NCBI GenBank assembly: GCA_015493715.1
Contig: WGCP01000418.1
Span: forward strand, 1 to 37,572
DNA length: 37,572 nt
From: Desulfobulbaceae bacterium
GTDB taxonomy: Bacteria > Desulfobacterota > Desulfobulbia > Desulfobulbales > Desulfobulbaceae
Reading direction: 5' to 3'
Numbering within the stretch: the first letter of the stretch is position 1; every line of letters starts with the position of its first letter. A program made the position numbers and the translations under genes. Below the pieces are notes generated by a model. The model was not told where the DNA came from, did not search any database, and saw only the letters and a list, made by a program, of their open reading frames with translations. Below, one piece after another: positions 8,395 to 16,271 of this stretch.

Positions 8395-8976
8395 TTAGTA
8401 TCGAAATTCAACGGTACGCCAGTCGGTTTCAAAGTCCCAAAGCGAGGTAAATGGGAGAATATAGTGGATACCAAGCGGCAGGGTCGTCTCGGCAAGGGTC
8501 GCCTTGATTTTCAACGCATACGCTGCATCCGCTATGAGTTTATTTCGGGCAATGAGTGGAAAACCACTGAGTTCGGCCATAAGCTGTTTGGCCTCTTTCA
8601 GGGAACGGGTTGTTACTGTCTGTCCATTTCTTTCAGAGAATATGATAGAATATTCCTGTTTGATGGAATCATATTTCAGTTTGTGGGTAATGGTGGTGTC
8701 GATGAGGGTAGAGTCAAACCATGCACTGCGTATCTTGTCGAGTTCTACATGAAAAGTAAAGGTGACCGGCAGTCCGTTACGGATTCCATCGAGCATGTCT
8801 TTGGTGAAGCCGTTTTCAACGGTAGCAAAGAGAATGAGGTGGCTCTTTGATGTGGTGATGATGATGTCTTTCAGGTCGGGAGTATTCTGTTGTGCAAATA
8901 ACGGCAGAGAGAATACTTGCAGAAAGAAAAAAAGGAAAAAAAGAGTGGGACGGATATGTTTCATTGAGGGTAGCAT
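8395..8976 (-). CDS. DUF4390 exported protein upstream of ntrY
   Basis: This 193-residue protein has an N-terminal signal peptide (hydrophobic run LFFLFFFLQVFSLPLFA, then AQQ). The mature part is rich in beta strands (IIITTSKSHLILFATVENGF; VTFTFHVELDK). This pattern and its place before ntrY match the DUF4390 family, for which no biochemical function is established. It probably acts in the periplasm, perhaps near the sensor region of NtrY, which is inference from conserved gene neighbourhood. Start choice is uncertain: ATG 8976 gives MLPSMKHIRP, whereas ATG 8964 (MKHIRPTLFF) gives a more typical signal peptide. Neither has a strong Shine-Dalgarno. A 124-bp gap follows before ntrY. Confidence 0.75.
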   Translation of the reverse strand: MLPSMKHIRPTLFFLFFFLQVFSLPLFAQQNTPDLKDIIITTSKSHLILFATVENGFTKDMLDGIRNGLPVTFTFHVELDKIRSAWFDSTLIDTTITHKLKYDSIKQEYSIIFSERNGQTVTTRSLKEAKQLMAELSGFPLIARNKLIADAAYALKIKATLAETTLPLGIHYILPFTSLWDFETDWRTVEFRY

Positions 8977-9256
8977 TAAAATTTAATAAAAAAGGTGGGG
9001 TAATAGTTTTTTATCGCCTGTTTCCCTGAATTTACATGGAACATGCGTGTTTATTGTGCTTTGAAGGTGACTTTGATGAGTGTGTTTCTAAAATGAATCC
9101 GTAGAAACATTCGAATAAAAATGATCGTACTTTAGCTGAGTTATTTTGAGTACAAATAATTTTTCAAAGATAACTGAATGGGCGAGAGTTGTCCAATGAA
9201 AATGGCGGGATGTAAGGACCCCTGAAAAAGAACGGACAATATGGGGAGCGGGTGCG
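8977..9256. other. Intergenic region between the glpK-like gene and DUF4390
   Basis: This 280-bp AT-rich stretch separates the end of the glpK-like transcript from the DUF4390-ntrYX unit, both on the minus strand, so it should hold the promoter for the latter. A distant TTGTCC/GGACAA inverted pair flanks about 9188-9237. No clear rho-independent terminator or consensus promoter was found. Confidence 0.35.
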
Positions 9257-10774
9257 CTATTTAGTGTTCTGAAAGGACCTGGCGCATTGGACGGCATTTT
9301 GCCAGCGACTAAAAAGAGGCAATATCTCTTTTTGATCTTTTTGCGGCAGATACGTTGTGTGTGATGTTATTTCCCGGGATGGATTGGCAGGCGAAGTTTG
9401 CAAAAATCCCATGGTAACTCCGGCCAGACGGGCGATACCAAGACCCGTAATATCAGAGGCATGAGTGGTCGAGATCGGAATGCCGAGCAGGTTTGCCTGA
9501 AATTGCATAAGAAAAGAGTTGTTACTGACCCCACCGTCAGCCATGATCCTTTCGATGACAAGATTACTGTCCTGTTGCATGGCCTGAACAATTTCATAAA
9601 CACGATAGGCAATTGATTCCAGAACCGCGCGAATCATGTGTGCTTTTTTACTTGCCCTGGTAAGCCCGAAAAATGCCCCACAGATGTCACGTTGCCAATG
9701 GGGCGCGGCCAAACCAACCAGGGCGGGCACAAAATACACACCACCGTTATCCGGTATACTCTCAGCCAGCTCCCCTGTAGTTGACACGTCGTCAATGATT
9801 TCTATCTGGTTCCGCAGCCATTGGATTGAAGCGCCGGCGCTATACATGCCACCGTCCAGGTAATATTGCGTCTCCATTTTTGGAGTTGTGGCTGCAATTG
9901 AGGTAAGAAGACCGTGTTTTGAACAGGTGAAAGAATCACCGATGTTCATGAGCAAAAAGGCGCCTGTTCCGTAGGTTATTTTCAGACTTCCCTTTGTCGT
10001 GCATCCATGGCCGAAAAGCGCGGCGGGTTGATCCACGGATGAGGCGCTTATAGGAGCCGTTATGCCTGATAGTATGCTCGGGTCGACCTTGCCGAACAGG
10101 TGTGCGCTGGGACAGGGTGTCGGCAATATTTCCCTTGGTATGTGAAAGAGGGCCAGGAGGTTCTTGTCCCAGTCAAGGGTGTGGATGTTAAAAAGAAGGG
10201 TTCGGCAGGCTGTCGTATAATCCGTGCAGAATATTGTACCACCGCTAAGTTGCCATAGCATCCAGGAATCCAGATTTCCGATCAGGAGGCGGTTTTTTAC
10301 AAGTGCCTGTTGTACAGCTTCTACATTCTCCAGAAGCCAGGCAAATTTTGATGCGGAAAAATAGGAATCAGGGACAAGGCCTGTTATTTCCTGTATTTTT
10401 GTTTGATCAAATTTTGCTTGATCAAACTGTCTGCTAAGCTCTATGCACCTGTTTTTGGTTCTGGTGTCCTGCCAGCTGATGGCATTATACAGGGGCTTTC
10501 CGTTTTGCCGGTCCCAGGCAATGACGGTTTCTCCCTGGTTCGAAAGGCCCACTGCCCGGATCGCATCCGGTGGTCTTTTTTCCATGACCAGGCGGCTGGT
10601 TTCCAGGATATTATGAAGAAGAAGTTCCGGATCCATTTCCACCCACCCGGGCTGCGGGTACATCTGTTTGTTATCCAGAGAGGCAACCGCAATAATTTCT
10701 TCCGCCCCGTTCACAAGTAGAGTTTTGGTGGCGGTTGTGCCCTGGTCTATTGCAAGGATGCACTCCTCTGTCAC
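9257..10774 (-). CDS. FGGY carbohydrate kinase, glycerol-kinase-like with altered substrate arginine
   Basis: The 505-residue protein aligns along its whole length with glycerol kinase. It shows the N-terminal phosphate loop DQGTTATK (E. coli DQGTTSSR), a CTDYTTACRTLLFNIHTLDWD block nearly identical to E. coli GlpK, SVDQPAALFGHGC with the catalytic base at D248, and GASIQWLR. Of the glycerol contacts known in E. coli GlpK, E82, W101, Y138, D248 and F273 are kept. The key arginine (NQRET in GlpK, R83) is glycine here (NQGET, G81). The kinase may therefore prefer another small polyol or bind glycerol weakly. It is the last gene of the importer operon, starting 3 bp after the permease stop, so it probably phosphorylates whatever that importer brings in. 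I leave the symbol blank because the substrate is uncertain. Confidence 0.85.
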   Translation of the reverse strand: MTEECILAIDQGTTATKTLLVNGAEEIIAVASLDNKQMYPQPGWVEMDPELLLHNILETSRLVMEKRPPDAIRAVGLSNQGETVIAWDRQNGKPLYNAISWQDTRTKNRCIELSRQFDQAKFDQTKIQEITGLVPDSYFSASKFAWLLENVEAVQQALVKNRLLIGNLDSWMLWQLSGGTIFCTDYTTACRTLLFNIHTLDWDKNLLALFHIPREILPTPCPSAHLFGKVDPSILSGITAPISASSVDQPAALFGHGCTTKGSLKITYGTGAFLLMNIGDSFTCSKHGLLTSIAATTPKMETQYYLDGGMYSAGASIQWLRNQIEIIDDVSTTGELAESIPDNGGVYFVPALVGLAAPHWQRDICGAFFGLTRASKKAHMIRAVLESIAYRVYEIVQAMQQDSNLVIERIMADGGVSNNSFLMQFQANLLGIPISTTHASDITGLGIARLAGVTMGFLQTSPANPSREITSHTTYLPQKDQKEILPLFSRWQNAVQCARSFQNTK

Positions 10775-10777
10775 GGT

Positions 10778-11596
10778 TTATTCTCCCCGATAACCAAAGC
10801 GGACCATTCCCGTCTGAATCAGGAAAAAAAGGCCGGCAATGGCTGAAAAAACCAGCATGTTGATGACCGTGGCCAAGGCGAAAAGTTCGGGTTTGATTCC
10901 ATGCCTGAGGGAGCCCCATGCAATAGTGGGTAAGGTTGGGATTGCGCCAAGATTGTAATAGGAGATTTCGAGATTATTAAATGCGAGAATAAAACTAACT
11001 AGGAAAGCACCAAGAATGGCCGGCCAGATAGTAGGTAAAGTGACTTCCCAAAAGACCTGGGCCGGGGTAGCTCCGAACACCATTGCGGCTTCATCCATTC
11101 TCCAGTCATAACGTACCAGCTGGGCCAGGATAACAAGGAAAGAAAAGGCAATATCCTCTGTCGTATTGGCGATAATGGCTGAAATAAGCTTTCCGCTCAT
11201 GCCCATTACGTTGGCGTTGAACATCAGCGTAGAAATTCCGATCAAAAGCCCTGGAACAAAGAGTGGTGAGATGTAGAGCAGGATCATGCCGCCACGCCAG
11301 CGAGTGCGATATTTGAGCAGACCGATGACGGCTGCAGTGGAAAAAAGCGTTGCCGGAATAGCGGTAAACAGGCCTATATAAAAGCTGTTTTTCAGACCGG
11401 CGTGAAAATCACTCATGCCGAGCAGCTTCTGGTACCATTCCAATGTCCATTCGGGTGGAAAGGGCCAGATGATATTATGGACGAAGGAGTCGTAGGTGAT
11501 AAATAACAGAGGGAAATAGAGAAAGATATAGAGCAGAACAAGGAGGACGACCTGTCCTGTTTTGAGAGCGGATGCTTGGTGATTGATAGATGCCAT
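10778..11596 (-). CDS. Pot-type ABC importer permease (PotC-like), first importer
   Basis: The 272-residue inner-membrane permease has about six transmembrane helices. The first is VVLLVLLYIFLYFPLLFITY, and the rest follow through the C-terminal segment ending near IAGLFFLIQTG. The cytoplasmic EAA loop that docks to the ATPase is visible as EAAMVFGATPAQVFWEVTLPTIWPAI. This is the PotC-like half of a polyamine/opine/phosphonate-type (POPT) importer. It lies 4 bp after the PotB-like gene and 3 bp before the kinase, so one transcript is near certain. Ligand specificity is not readable from the permease; the linked kinase and dehydrogenases argue against a polyamine and for a polyol-like solute. 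Confidence 0.9.
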   Translation of the reverse strand: MASINHQASALKTGQVVLLVLLYIFLYFPLLFITYDSFVHNIIWPFPPEWTLEWYQKLLGMSDFHAGLKNSFYIGLFTAIPATLFSTAAVIGLLKYRTRWRGGMILLYISPLFVPGLLIGISTLMFNANVMGMSGKLISAIIANTTEDIAFSFLVILAQLVRYDWRMDEAAMVFGATPAQVFWEVTLPTIWPAILGAFLVSFILAFNNLEISYYNLGAIPTLPTIAWGSLRHGIKPELFALATVINMLVFSAIAGLFFLIQTGMVRFGYRGE

Positions 11597-11600
11597 GTGA

Positions 11601-12485
11601 TTATTCCCCGGCTATTTTTCCCGTGTATCCGGATCTGTTTAGGTTGACGGTTTTAAAGACAATGAAGACAAAAAGCGAGGAAATGGTAAACATCAACACC
11701 CCCATTGCCGACCCGAGAGCCCAGGTGCCGGTGGACCCGAACTGGTGGGCAAGGATGTTGCCGTATAGGGCGCCGTTCACCCCGCCTAAGAATTTTGGAG
11801 TGATGGTCGCAGCAAAAGTAGGGATGAAAACCAGGGCCAGTCCAATACATGTTCCGATCCAGTTTAATGGTAAGGTCACCTCCCAGAAGGCCCTGAGCGG
11901 GCTTGCTCCGTTGATCATTGCGGCATCCAATAATTTAAAGTCAAAGGTGAGCAGCGATAGATAAATAGCAAGTACCATAAAGGGGATCCAGAGATAAATC
12001 AGGCCAAGTCCGGTGGCATAATGGGAATACATTAAGAGATGTAATGGTTTGAGTCCGATATTGCTCAAAAACATGTTGACCACGCCAATGGGCCCCAGAA
12101 TCTGTTGCATGGCGGTGACCCGAAGGAGTATGCCGGTAAAAAAGGGTGCAGCGGTCAGCATGGTTAAAATGAGTCGATATCGTCCGCCATATTTGGCGAT
12201 ATAATAGGCAACCGGCCATGAGTAGATCAGACTGATAAAGGAGACGGCCAGCGACATGGACAGTGAACGGAAAAGAAAGGTCAGGTATGTCTTTGTTGTG
12301 AGAATGGTCAAATAATTGTTCAGGTTCCAGTCGGCGATCATGGTATAGCTTTCCGTGCGCCAGAAACTGTAAACCACAATGGTGGCAAGAGGGATAAAAA
12401 GAAAGAAAATAATAAACAGGGCGCCCGGCAGACTCAGGGCCAGAGCCTTCAGATCTTTTGAATGGAGAAATTGTTTAACAGCCAT
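11601..12485 (-). CDS. Pot-type ABC importer permease (PotB-like), first importer
   Basis: This 294-residue permease pairs with the downstream PotC-like subunit. It begins with a short cytoplasmic tail and a transmembrane helix (LPGALFIIFFLFIPLATIVV), has about six helices in total, and shows the EAA-type loop MINGASPLRAFWEVTLPLNW before the last helices. Its length is normal for PotB. The ATG at 12485 is separated by 2 bp from the end of the ATPase gene. Family membership is secure; the transported substrate is inferred only from the neighbours (kinase and flavin dehydrogenases). Confidence 0.9.
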   Translation of the reverse strand: MAVKQFLHSKDLKALALSLPGALFIIFFLFIPLATIVVYSFWRTESYTMIADWNLNNYLTILTTKTYLTFLFRSLSMSLAVSFISLIYSWPVAYYIAKYGGRYRLILTMLTAAPFFTGILLRVTAMQQILGPIGVVNMFLSNIGLKPLHLLMYSHYATGLGLIYLWIPFMVLAIYLSLLTFDFKLLDAAMINGASPLRAFWEVTLPLNWIGTCIGLALVFIPTFAATITPKFLGGVNGALYGNILAHQFGSTGTWALGSAMGVLMFTISSLFVFIVFKTVNLNRSGYTGKIAGE

Positions 12486-12487
12486 GC

Positions 12488-13588
12488 TTATTCTTCCCCG
12501 TCTGCAGCAAAGGAAAAACCGGAGGACGGAAGCCAGGAGACGTCAACTTTTCCGCCGATTTTCAAGGACTCGATATCCGGCACGTCACTGATGACCATTT
12601 CCTCATCATTATCAAGAATGACAAAATAATCGGAATATTGTCCTTTAAATATTATATCACGCAATACGGCGGTAAGCGTTATGCTTCCATCGACGGGATT
12701 ACTCTTCCCGTGGGGATTAATATGCATTTTTTCGCTTCTGAGGTAGTATGCTATTCTATCTCCTGGTTTGATACCATTTGGTGTTGGTATCTTGAGTTCA
12801 ATTCCTTTCCAGTCAATAAATGAAAAATCGTTCTCCTGTCTAAGTACCTCGCCTGATATGGTGTTGTTCAAACCAAGAAACGAGGCAACAAAGGCGGTAG
12901 CCGGTTCATCGTAGAGTTCCAGTTTATCTCCGACCTGTTCAAAATGGCCATCTTTCATGACGGCTATCCTGTTGCTCAGGGTTAGAGCCTCTTCCTGGTT
13001 GTGGGTCACATAGACAAAGGGGATATCTATTTCCGCCTGAAATCGTCGCATCTCCACTTCCATTTCTTTGCGCAGTTCTCTGTCCAAGTTGGCCAGCGGT
13101 TCATCAAGGAGTAGGATATCCGGTCTGGCAACAAGGCCACGGGCAAGGGCAACCCGTTGTTTCTGCCCACCTGAGAGTTGGTTGGGAAAGCGATCTTCAT
13201 AACCTTTCATGCGGACCAGATCAAGCACCCAGCTCAATTGTTCCTGCTGGTGTGTGGCCGACATTTTTTTCATTTTTAACGGAAAGGCAATGTTTTCGCC
13301 AACGGTCTTATGTGGAAAAAGCAGGAAATCCTGGAAAACCATGCCGATACCACGCGCATAGGGCGGGTTTTTGGTAACGTTTTTACCACCGATAAATACA
13401 GATCCCTTACCTGCGGATTCCAGCCCGGCAATAATTCGTAGTAGAGTGGTTTTCCCTGAGCCACTGGGGCCGAGAAGGGCAAAAAATTCGCCTTTTTTGA
13501 CTTCAAGGCTTACGTTATCAACAGCCCGGACGTCGCCGAACTGTTTTTCCACTTCAACGAGCTGGAGTGCGTATGATGATGTTTGCAT
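12488..13588 (-). CDS. Pot-type ABC importer ATPase (PotA-like), first importer
   Basis: The 366-residue cytoplasmic ATPase powers the importer. It has Walker [10 protein letters not shown], the Q loop MVFQDFLLFPH, the signature [15 protein letters not shown], Walker B LLLDEPLANLD and the switch histidine in VTHNQEEAL. A C-terminal TOBE-like domain (from about residue 235) with LRSEKMHINPHGK is typical of PotA/UgpC ATPases. I chose ATG 13588 (MQTSSYALQLVEVEK). An upstream ATG at 13624 would prepend an unlikely hydrophobic KFLFFFKD stretch; neither start has a good Shine-Dalgarno. A stem-loop lies about 42-75 bp upstream, between this gene and the binding-protein gene. Confidence 0.92.
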   Translation of the reverse strand: MQTSSYALQLVEVEKQFGDVRAVDNVSLEVKKGEFFALLGPSGSGKTTLLRIIAGLESAGKGSVFIGGKNVTKNPPYARGIGMVFQDFLLFPHKTVGENIAFPLKMKKMSATHQQEQLSWVLDLVRMKGYEDRFPNQLSGGQKQRVALARGLVARPDILLLDEPLANLDRELRKEMEVEMRRFQAEIDIPFVYVTHNQEEALTLSNRIAVMKDGHFEQVGDKLELYDEPATAFVASFLGLNNTISGEVLRQENDFSFIDWKGIELKIPTPNGIKPGDRIAYYLRSEKMHINPHGKSNPVDGSITLTAVLRDIIFKGQYSDYFVILDNDEEMVISDVPDIESLKIGGKVDVSWLPSSGFSFAADGEE

Positions 13589-13629
13589 GTCTTTGAAAAA
13601 AAATAAAAATTTGTTTGTATCCATGGAAC

Positions 13630-13662
13630 GGGCCAGCCAAAGCGCTGATGTCGGACCGGCCC
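13630..13662 (-). other. Stem-loop between binding-protein and ATPase genes
   Basis: On the minus-strand RNA, GGGCCGGUC can pair with GGCUGGCCC (nine pairs, two of them wobble) around a 15-nt loop. No T-tract follows, so it is not a standard terminator. A hairpin here could stabilise the upstream binding-protein message or damp read-through, giving excess binding protein over transporter. That use is inference. Confidence 0.4.
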
Positions 13663-13719
13663 TTGTCTGCTATCCCAGGATATTTCTGTCAGGCTCGCGG
13701 TATAGTGGTTTTACGTTGA

Positions 13720-14937
13720 TTAGGCGGCTTCAACTTCAGACCAGACTCTTTCCCATTTCTCTGGTGAGGACGGAGCGTCAAACTGATACAAATCCTTGAT
13801 ACTATCGGTTTGGTTGAGAAAAAGAGTTCTTACGTAACGTTCCGGGAGCATGTCGCGCACATCAACGGTTGGCGCCCAGCCGATTTCCTTGGCCACATAG
13901 ACCATATTTTCTTTTTTAAGGCGATAGTTGATCCATTTATGACAAAGCTCGAGTTTTTCACTGTCCTTGACGCCTGCCGTGATTCCCCAGGTATCCACCC
14001 AGCCAAGTCCGCCTTCTTTTGGTTTGAGAACATGGGCAAAGTTGAGTTTGCTTTTTCCATCCAGTCGATCAAACTCGATTCTTCTGTAGATGCCCGACCA
14101 TTCAGGTGATGCCCAGGCAACCTGGGCTCGGAAGAGTCGTTCCAGGGTGTCTTCATCGTTCCATCGGGTTACCAGCAGAGGTTTTTGTTGAATAAGCAAT
14201 TTTTTGCATCCGGCAAGTTCGACGTCTGTAAGAACATAGGGATTGAATGATTTGCCATCTGGCCGTGGTTTGTTGATGGTGCCCATACGGTAACAGACAA
14301 GAATCCCGGCCAGAGCAATATTTTCTTCAAAGCGTGCGCTTGTTGAAAGATGGCCTTTGAACTTCGGGTTGAAAAGGCAGTAGATGGTTTCGGCATCTTC
14401 TTTGGCAATTTTATCCTTATTATAGGAAATTCCATATCCGCCCCAACAATTAGGCGCGGCAACCATGCCGGTGCCGTTTTCTTCCTTAAGCAGGTTATAG
14501 TTCGGTGGCAAAAAAGAGGGAAAGCACCCCTTGATGTTGGGCAATTTTGCATAATCCGTCGCCTGACTCAGACCCTGCTTGAAATAGAGACGTGGCCAGA
14601 AACCATCGGCCATGAACAGATCAAAATCTTTGGTGCCGCCCGCGCGAAGCTTGTTATAGCATTCTGAATTGCCATCAAAAAAACCAGCGCTTACCTTGCA
14701 GTTGTATTTTTTTTCAAACTCTGATGTCAGTTTTTTGACATTGTAATGTTCCCAACCCAGCCAGCGCAGTTCAAGCTGTGCGGAATGTGATGTCCTGACC
14801 CATGGGCCGACACTGGCGGTGGCTAAAACAGCCGCGCCCAGAGCTCCTTTTTTTAAGACTGTACGCCGGGTCATCGTTGTATCGGTTGCCGGTGTGTTTT
14901 TCTGACTGTCGGATTTTTGATTTGTTGTCTTACTCAT
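13720..14937 (-). CDS. Tat-exported extracellular solute-binding protein, first importer
   Basis: This 405-residue periplasmic binding protein feeds the Pot-type importer. The ATG at 14937 has GGAGGA about eight bases upstream. A long polar N-region ends in a twin-arginine motif, MTRRTVLKKGALGAAVLA (RR near residues 24-25), then the hydrophobic stretch and a likely cleavage after SHSA. This implies folded export by Tat, as in several Desulfobacterota binding proteins. The mature part (LELRWLGWEHYNVKKLTSEF; DLFMADGFWPRLYFKQGL; GGYGISYNKDKI) fits the PotD-like spermidine/putrescine-type fold, not the UgpB fold. The ligand is unknown. The kinase and flavin dehydrogenases around it make a polyol or polyol derivative more likely than a polyamine. 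Confidence 0.88.
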   Translation of the reverse strand: MSKTTNQKSDSQKNTPATDTTMTRRTVLKKGALGAAVLATASVGPWVRTSHSAQLELRWLGWEHYNVKKLTSEFEKKYNCKVSAGFFDGNSECYNKLRAGGTKDFDLFMADGFWPRLYFKQGLSQATDYAKLPNIKGCFPSFLPPNYNLLKEENGTGMVAAPNCWGGYGISYNKDKIAKEDAETIYCLFNPKFKGHLSTSARFEENIALAGILVCYRMGTINKPRPDGKSFNPYVLTDVELAGCKKLLIQQKPLLVTRWNDEDTLERLFRAQVAWASPEWSGIYRRIEFDRLDGKSKLNFAHVLKPKEGGLGWVDTWGITAGVKDSEKLELCHKWINYRLKKENMVYVAKEIGWAPTVDVRDMLPERYVRTLFLNQTDSIKDLYQFDAPSSPEKWERVWSEVEAA

Positions 14938-15296
14938 GTAGTTGTCCTCCATCAAATAGGTGGGTGGAAAAAAAAAGGGGGCACTTGCTCAGGGGGGCGT
15001 CGGAGAAAAATTATCCTATCCTGTTTGTCTTGATCTTCTGTTTTACGTTGCGAAAAAGGGTACATTCCAATAAAATTGACTCCCTCTTTTATTGTAATCA
15101 GGAGTAAAATACGGCGCATTCCAGGATAATTATTTTTTCATTACCAGTATTAAAAAACGATTATGATCGACGTTATTCAATGAAGCAATCAACTATCCTT
15201 ATGCACTTTTTGAATATTTTAATGCGCTGCAATGACGCTTTGTGGCCTTTTTCCCGTCCCACTTAAATGGAAGTCATCATGGAAGAACAGACAAAG
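14938..15296. promoter_or_regulatory. Intergenic region upstream of the first importer operon
   Basis: This is about 360 bp, AT-rich between 15060 and 15230. The ribosome binding site GGAGGA (14945-14950, minus strand) is clear. It must contain the promoter of the binding-protein/transporter/kinase operon, but I could not pick a -35/-10 pair with normal spacing. No copy of the TGTTAGAA half-site found at 19172-19211 was seen here. The ORF of about 78 codons on the plus strand near 15267 overlaps the oxidoreductase gene and is not supported. Confidence 0.45.
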
Positions 15297-16271
15297 TTAA
15301 CCGCCGGCGCTGTCAAGATCTTTGTATATTTCTTTGGCTATTATCCGTCCGCTTTTGAAACATTGTCCTGCAACTCTAACCGGATGATGAGTCAGGTTAC
15401 CTGCAGCAAAATAGGCCGGATCAGAGCAGCGTCCGTGTTTGTCGGTCAGCGGACAGGCCGTCGTCGCATCAAGGGTCAGGTCCCCCAGACGGGCAAGGCT
15501 TGACTCCGGAACAAACCTACCGGTAAACAAAACCCCGTCACAGGTTACTTCGCGTTGGTTGTCCTGTTGAATAATTTGAACACTCCGTACCCGTTCCGTT
15601 CCAATGATTTTTTCAATTGTGGTGTTGAGCAGGAGGGGAACACCAAAATACCTGCAAGCGAGCGAGATGGGCCGGCGTACTTGGGGATGATCTTCCTTTT
15701 CTATCATGGCAACCGGTTGGATACCGGCCTTTTTACAGGTCCAGAGGGCGGAAAAACTGACAATTTCCGACCCGACGACCAGCGGTCTGCGAAACGGGAC
15801 CATATTTTTCAAATACACCATTGCCTGGAGAGCGCCTGTATTGCAAATACCCAGAGGGCGGGTCCCGGAGACAAAGCGGGCTGATCTGGGCGTTTCACGG
15901 GTTCCGGTAGCAAGGAGAACACGTTTGGCGTCTATTTGCATGCCGCCTTCAGGTGAGACTACTTCCAGCAGCCCATTCGGCCCAAGAGAGGTAACGCTGT
16001 GGCGTAGGAGAAGCGGGATGTTTTCGTCCTGAACAGTTTGGACATTTCTGCGGGCATAGACGGGTCCGGTAAGAATTCTATGATACTCATGGAGCCCAAA
16101 AGGAGGATGACCGCAATGACGGGGTACGCCACCCCCTTCTTTTTCACGTTCAAGAATGATTATGTCGGTGATTCCGGATTTTTTCAGCTCAAGGGCTGCG
16201 GCTATTCCGGTTGGACCGGAGCCGATGATGGCAACGGAACAGCTGGTTCGATTACAGGCTTTAGACATCAT
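15297..16271 (-). CDS. FAD/NAD(P)-dependent oxidoreductase partnered with the GlpA-like dehydrogenase
   Basis: This 324-residue two-dinucleotide-fold flavoprotein starts with an FAD site (VAIIGSGPTGIAAALELKKS, GxGxxG). It has the LLATGTRETPRSARF motif in the middle, a second nucleotide-binding region (PLVVGSEIVSFSALW) and a C-terminal FAD contact (DPAYFAAGNLTHHPVR). It resembles small pyridine-nucleotide-disulfide-type oxidoreductases found directly after GlpA-like genes in anaerobes such as Thermotoga, where the pair is often joined by a DUF1667 gene; none is seen here. It probably shuttles electrons from the GlpA-like flavoprotein to NAD(P) or another carrier. ATG 16271 (or 16268) lies inside the end of the upstream gene, overlapping it by about 11 bp, so coupling is likely. 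An earlier in-frame ATG at 16307 would overlap by 47 bp and is less likely. Confidence 0.82.
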   Translation of the reverse strand: MMSKACNRTSCSVAIIGSGPTGIAAALELKKSGITDIIILEREKEGGGVPRHCGHPPFGLHEYHRILTGPVYARRNVQTVQDENIPLLLRHSVTSLGPNGLLEVVSPEGGMQIDAKRVLLATGTRETPRSARFVSGTRPLGICNTGALQAMVYLKNMVPFRRPLVVGSEIVSFSALWTCKKAGIQPVAMIEKEDHPQVRRPISLACRYFGVPLLLNTTIEKIIGTERVRSVQIIQQDNQREVTCDGVLFTGRFVPESSLARLGDLTLDATTACPLTDKHGRCSDPAYFAAGNLTHHPVRVAGQCFKSGRIIAKEIYKDLDSAGG

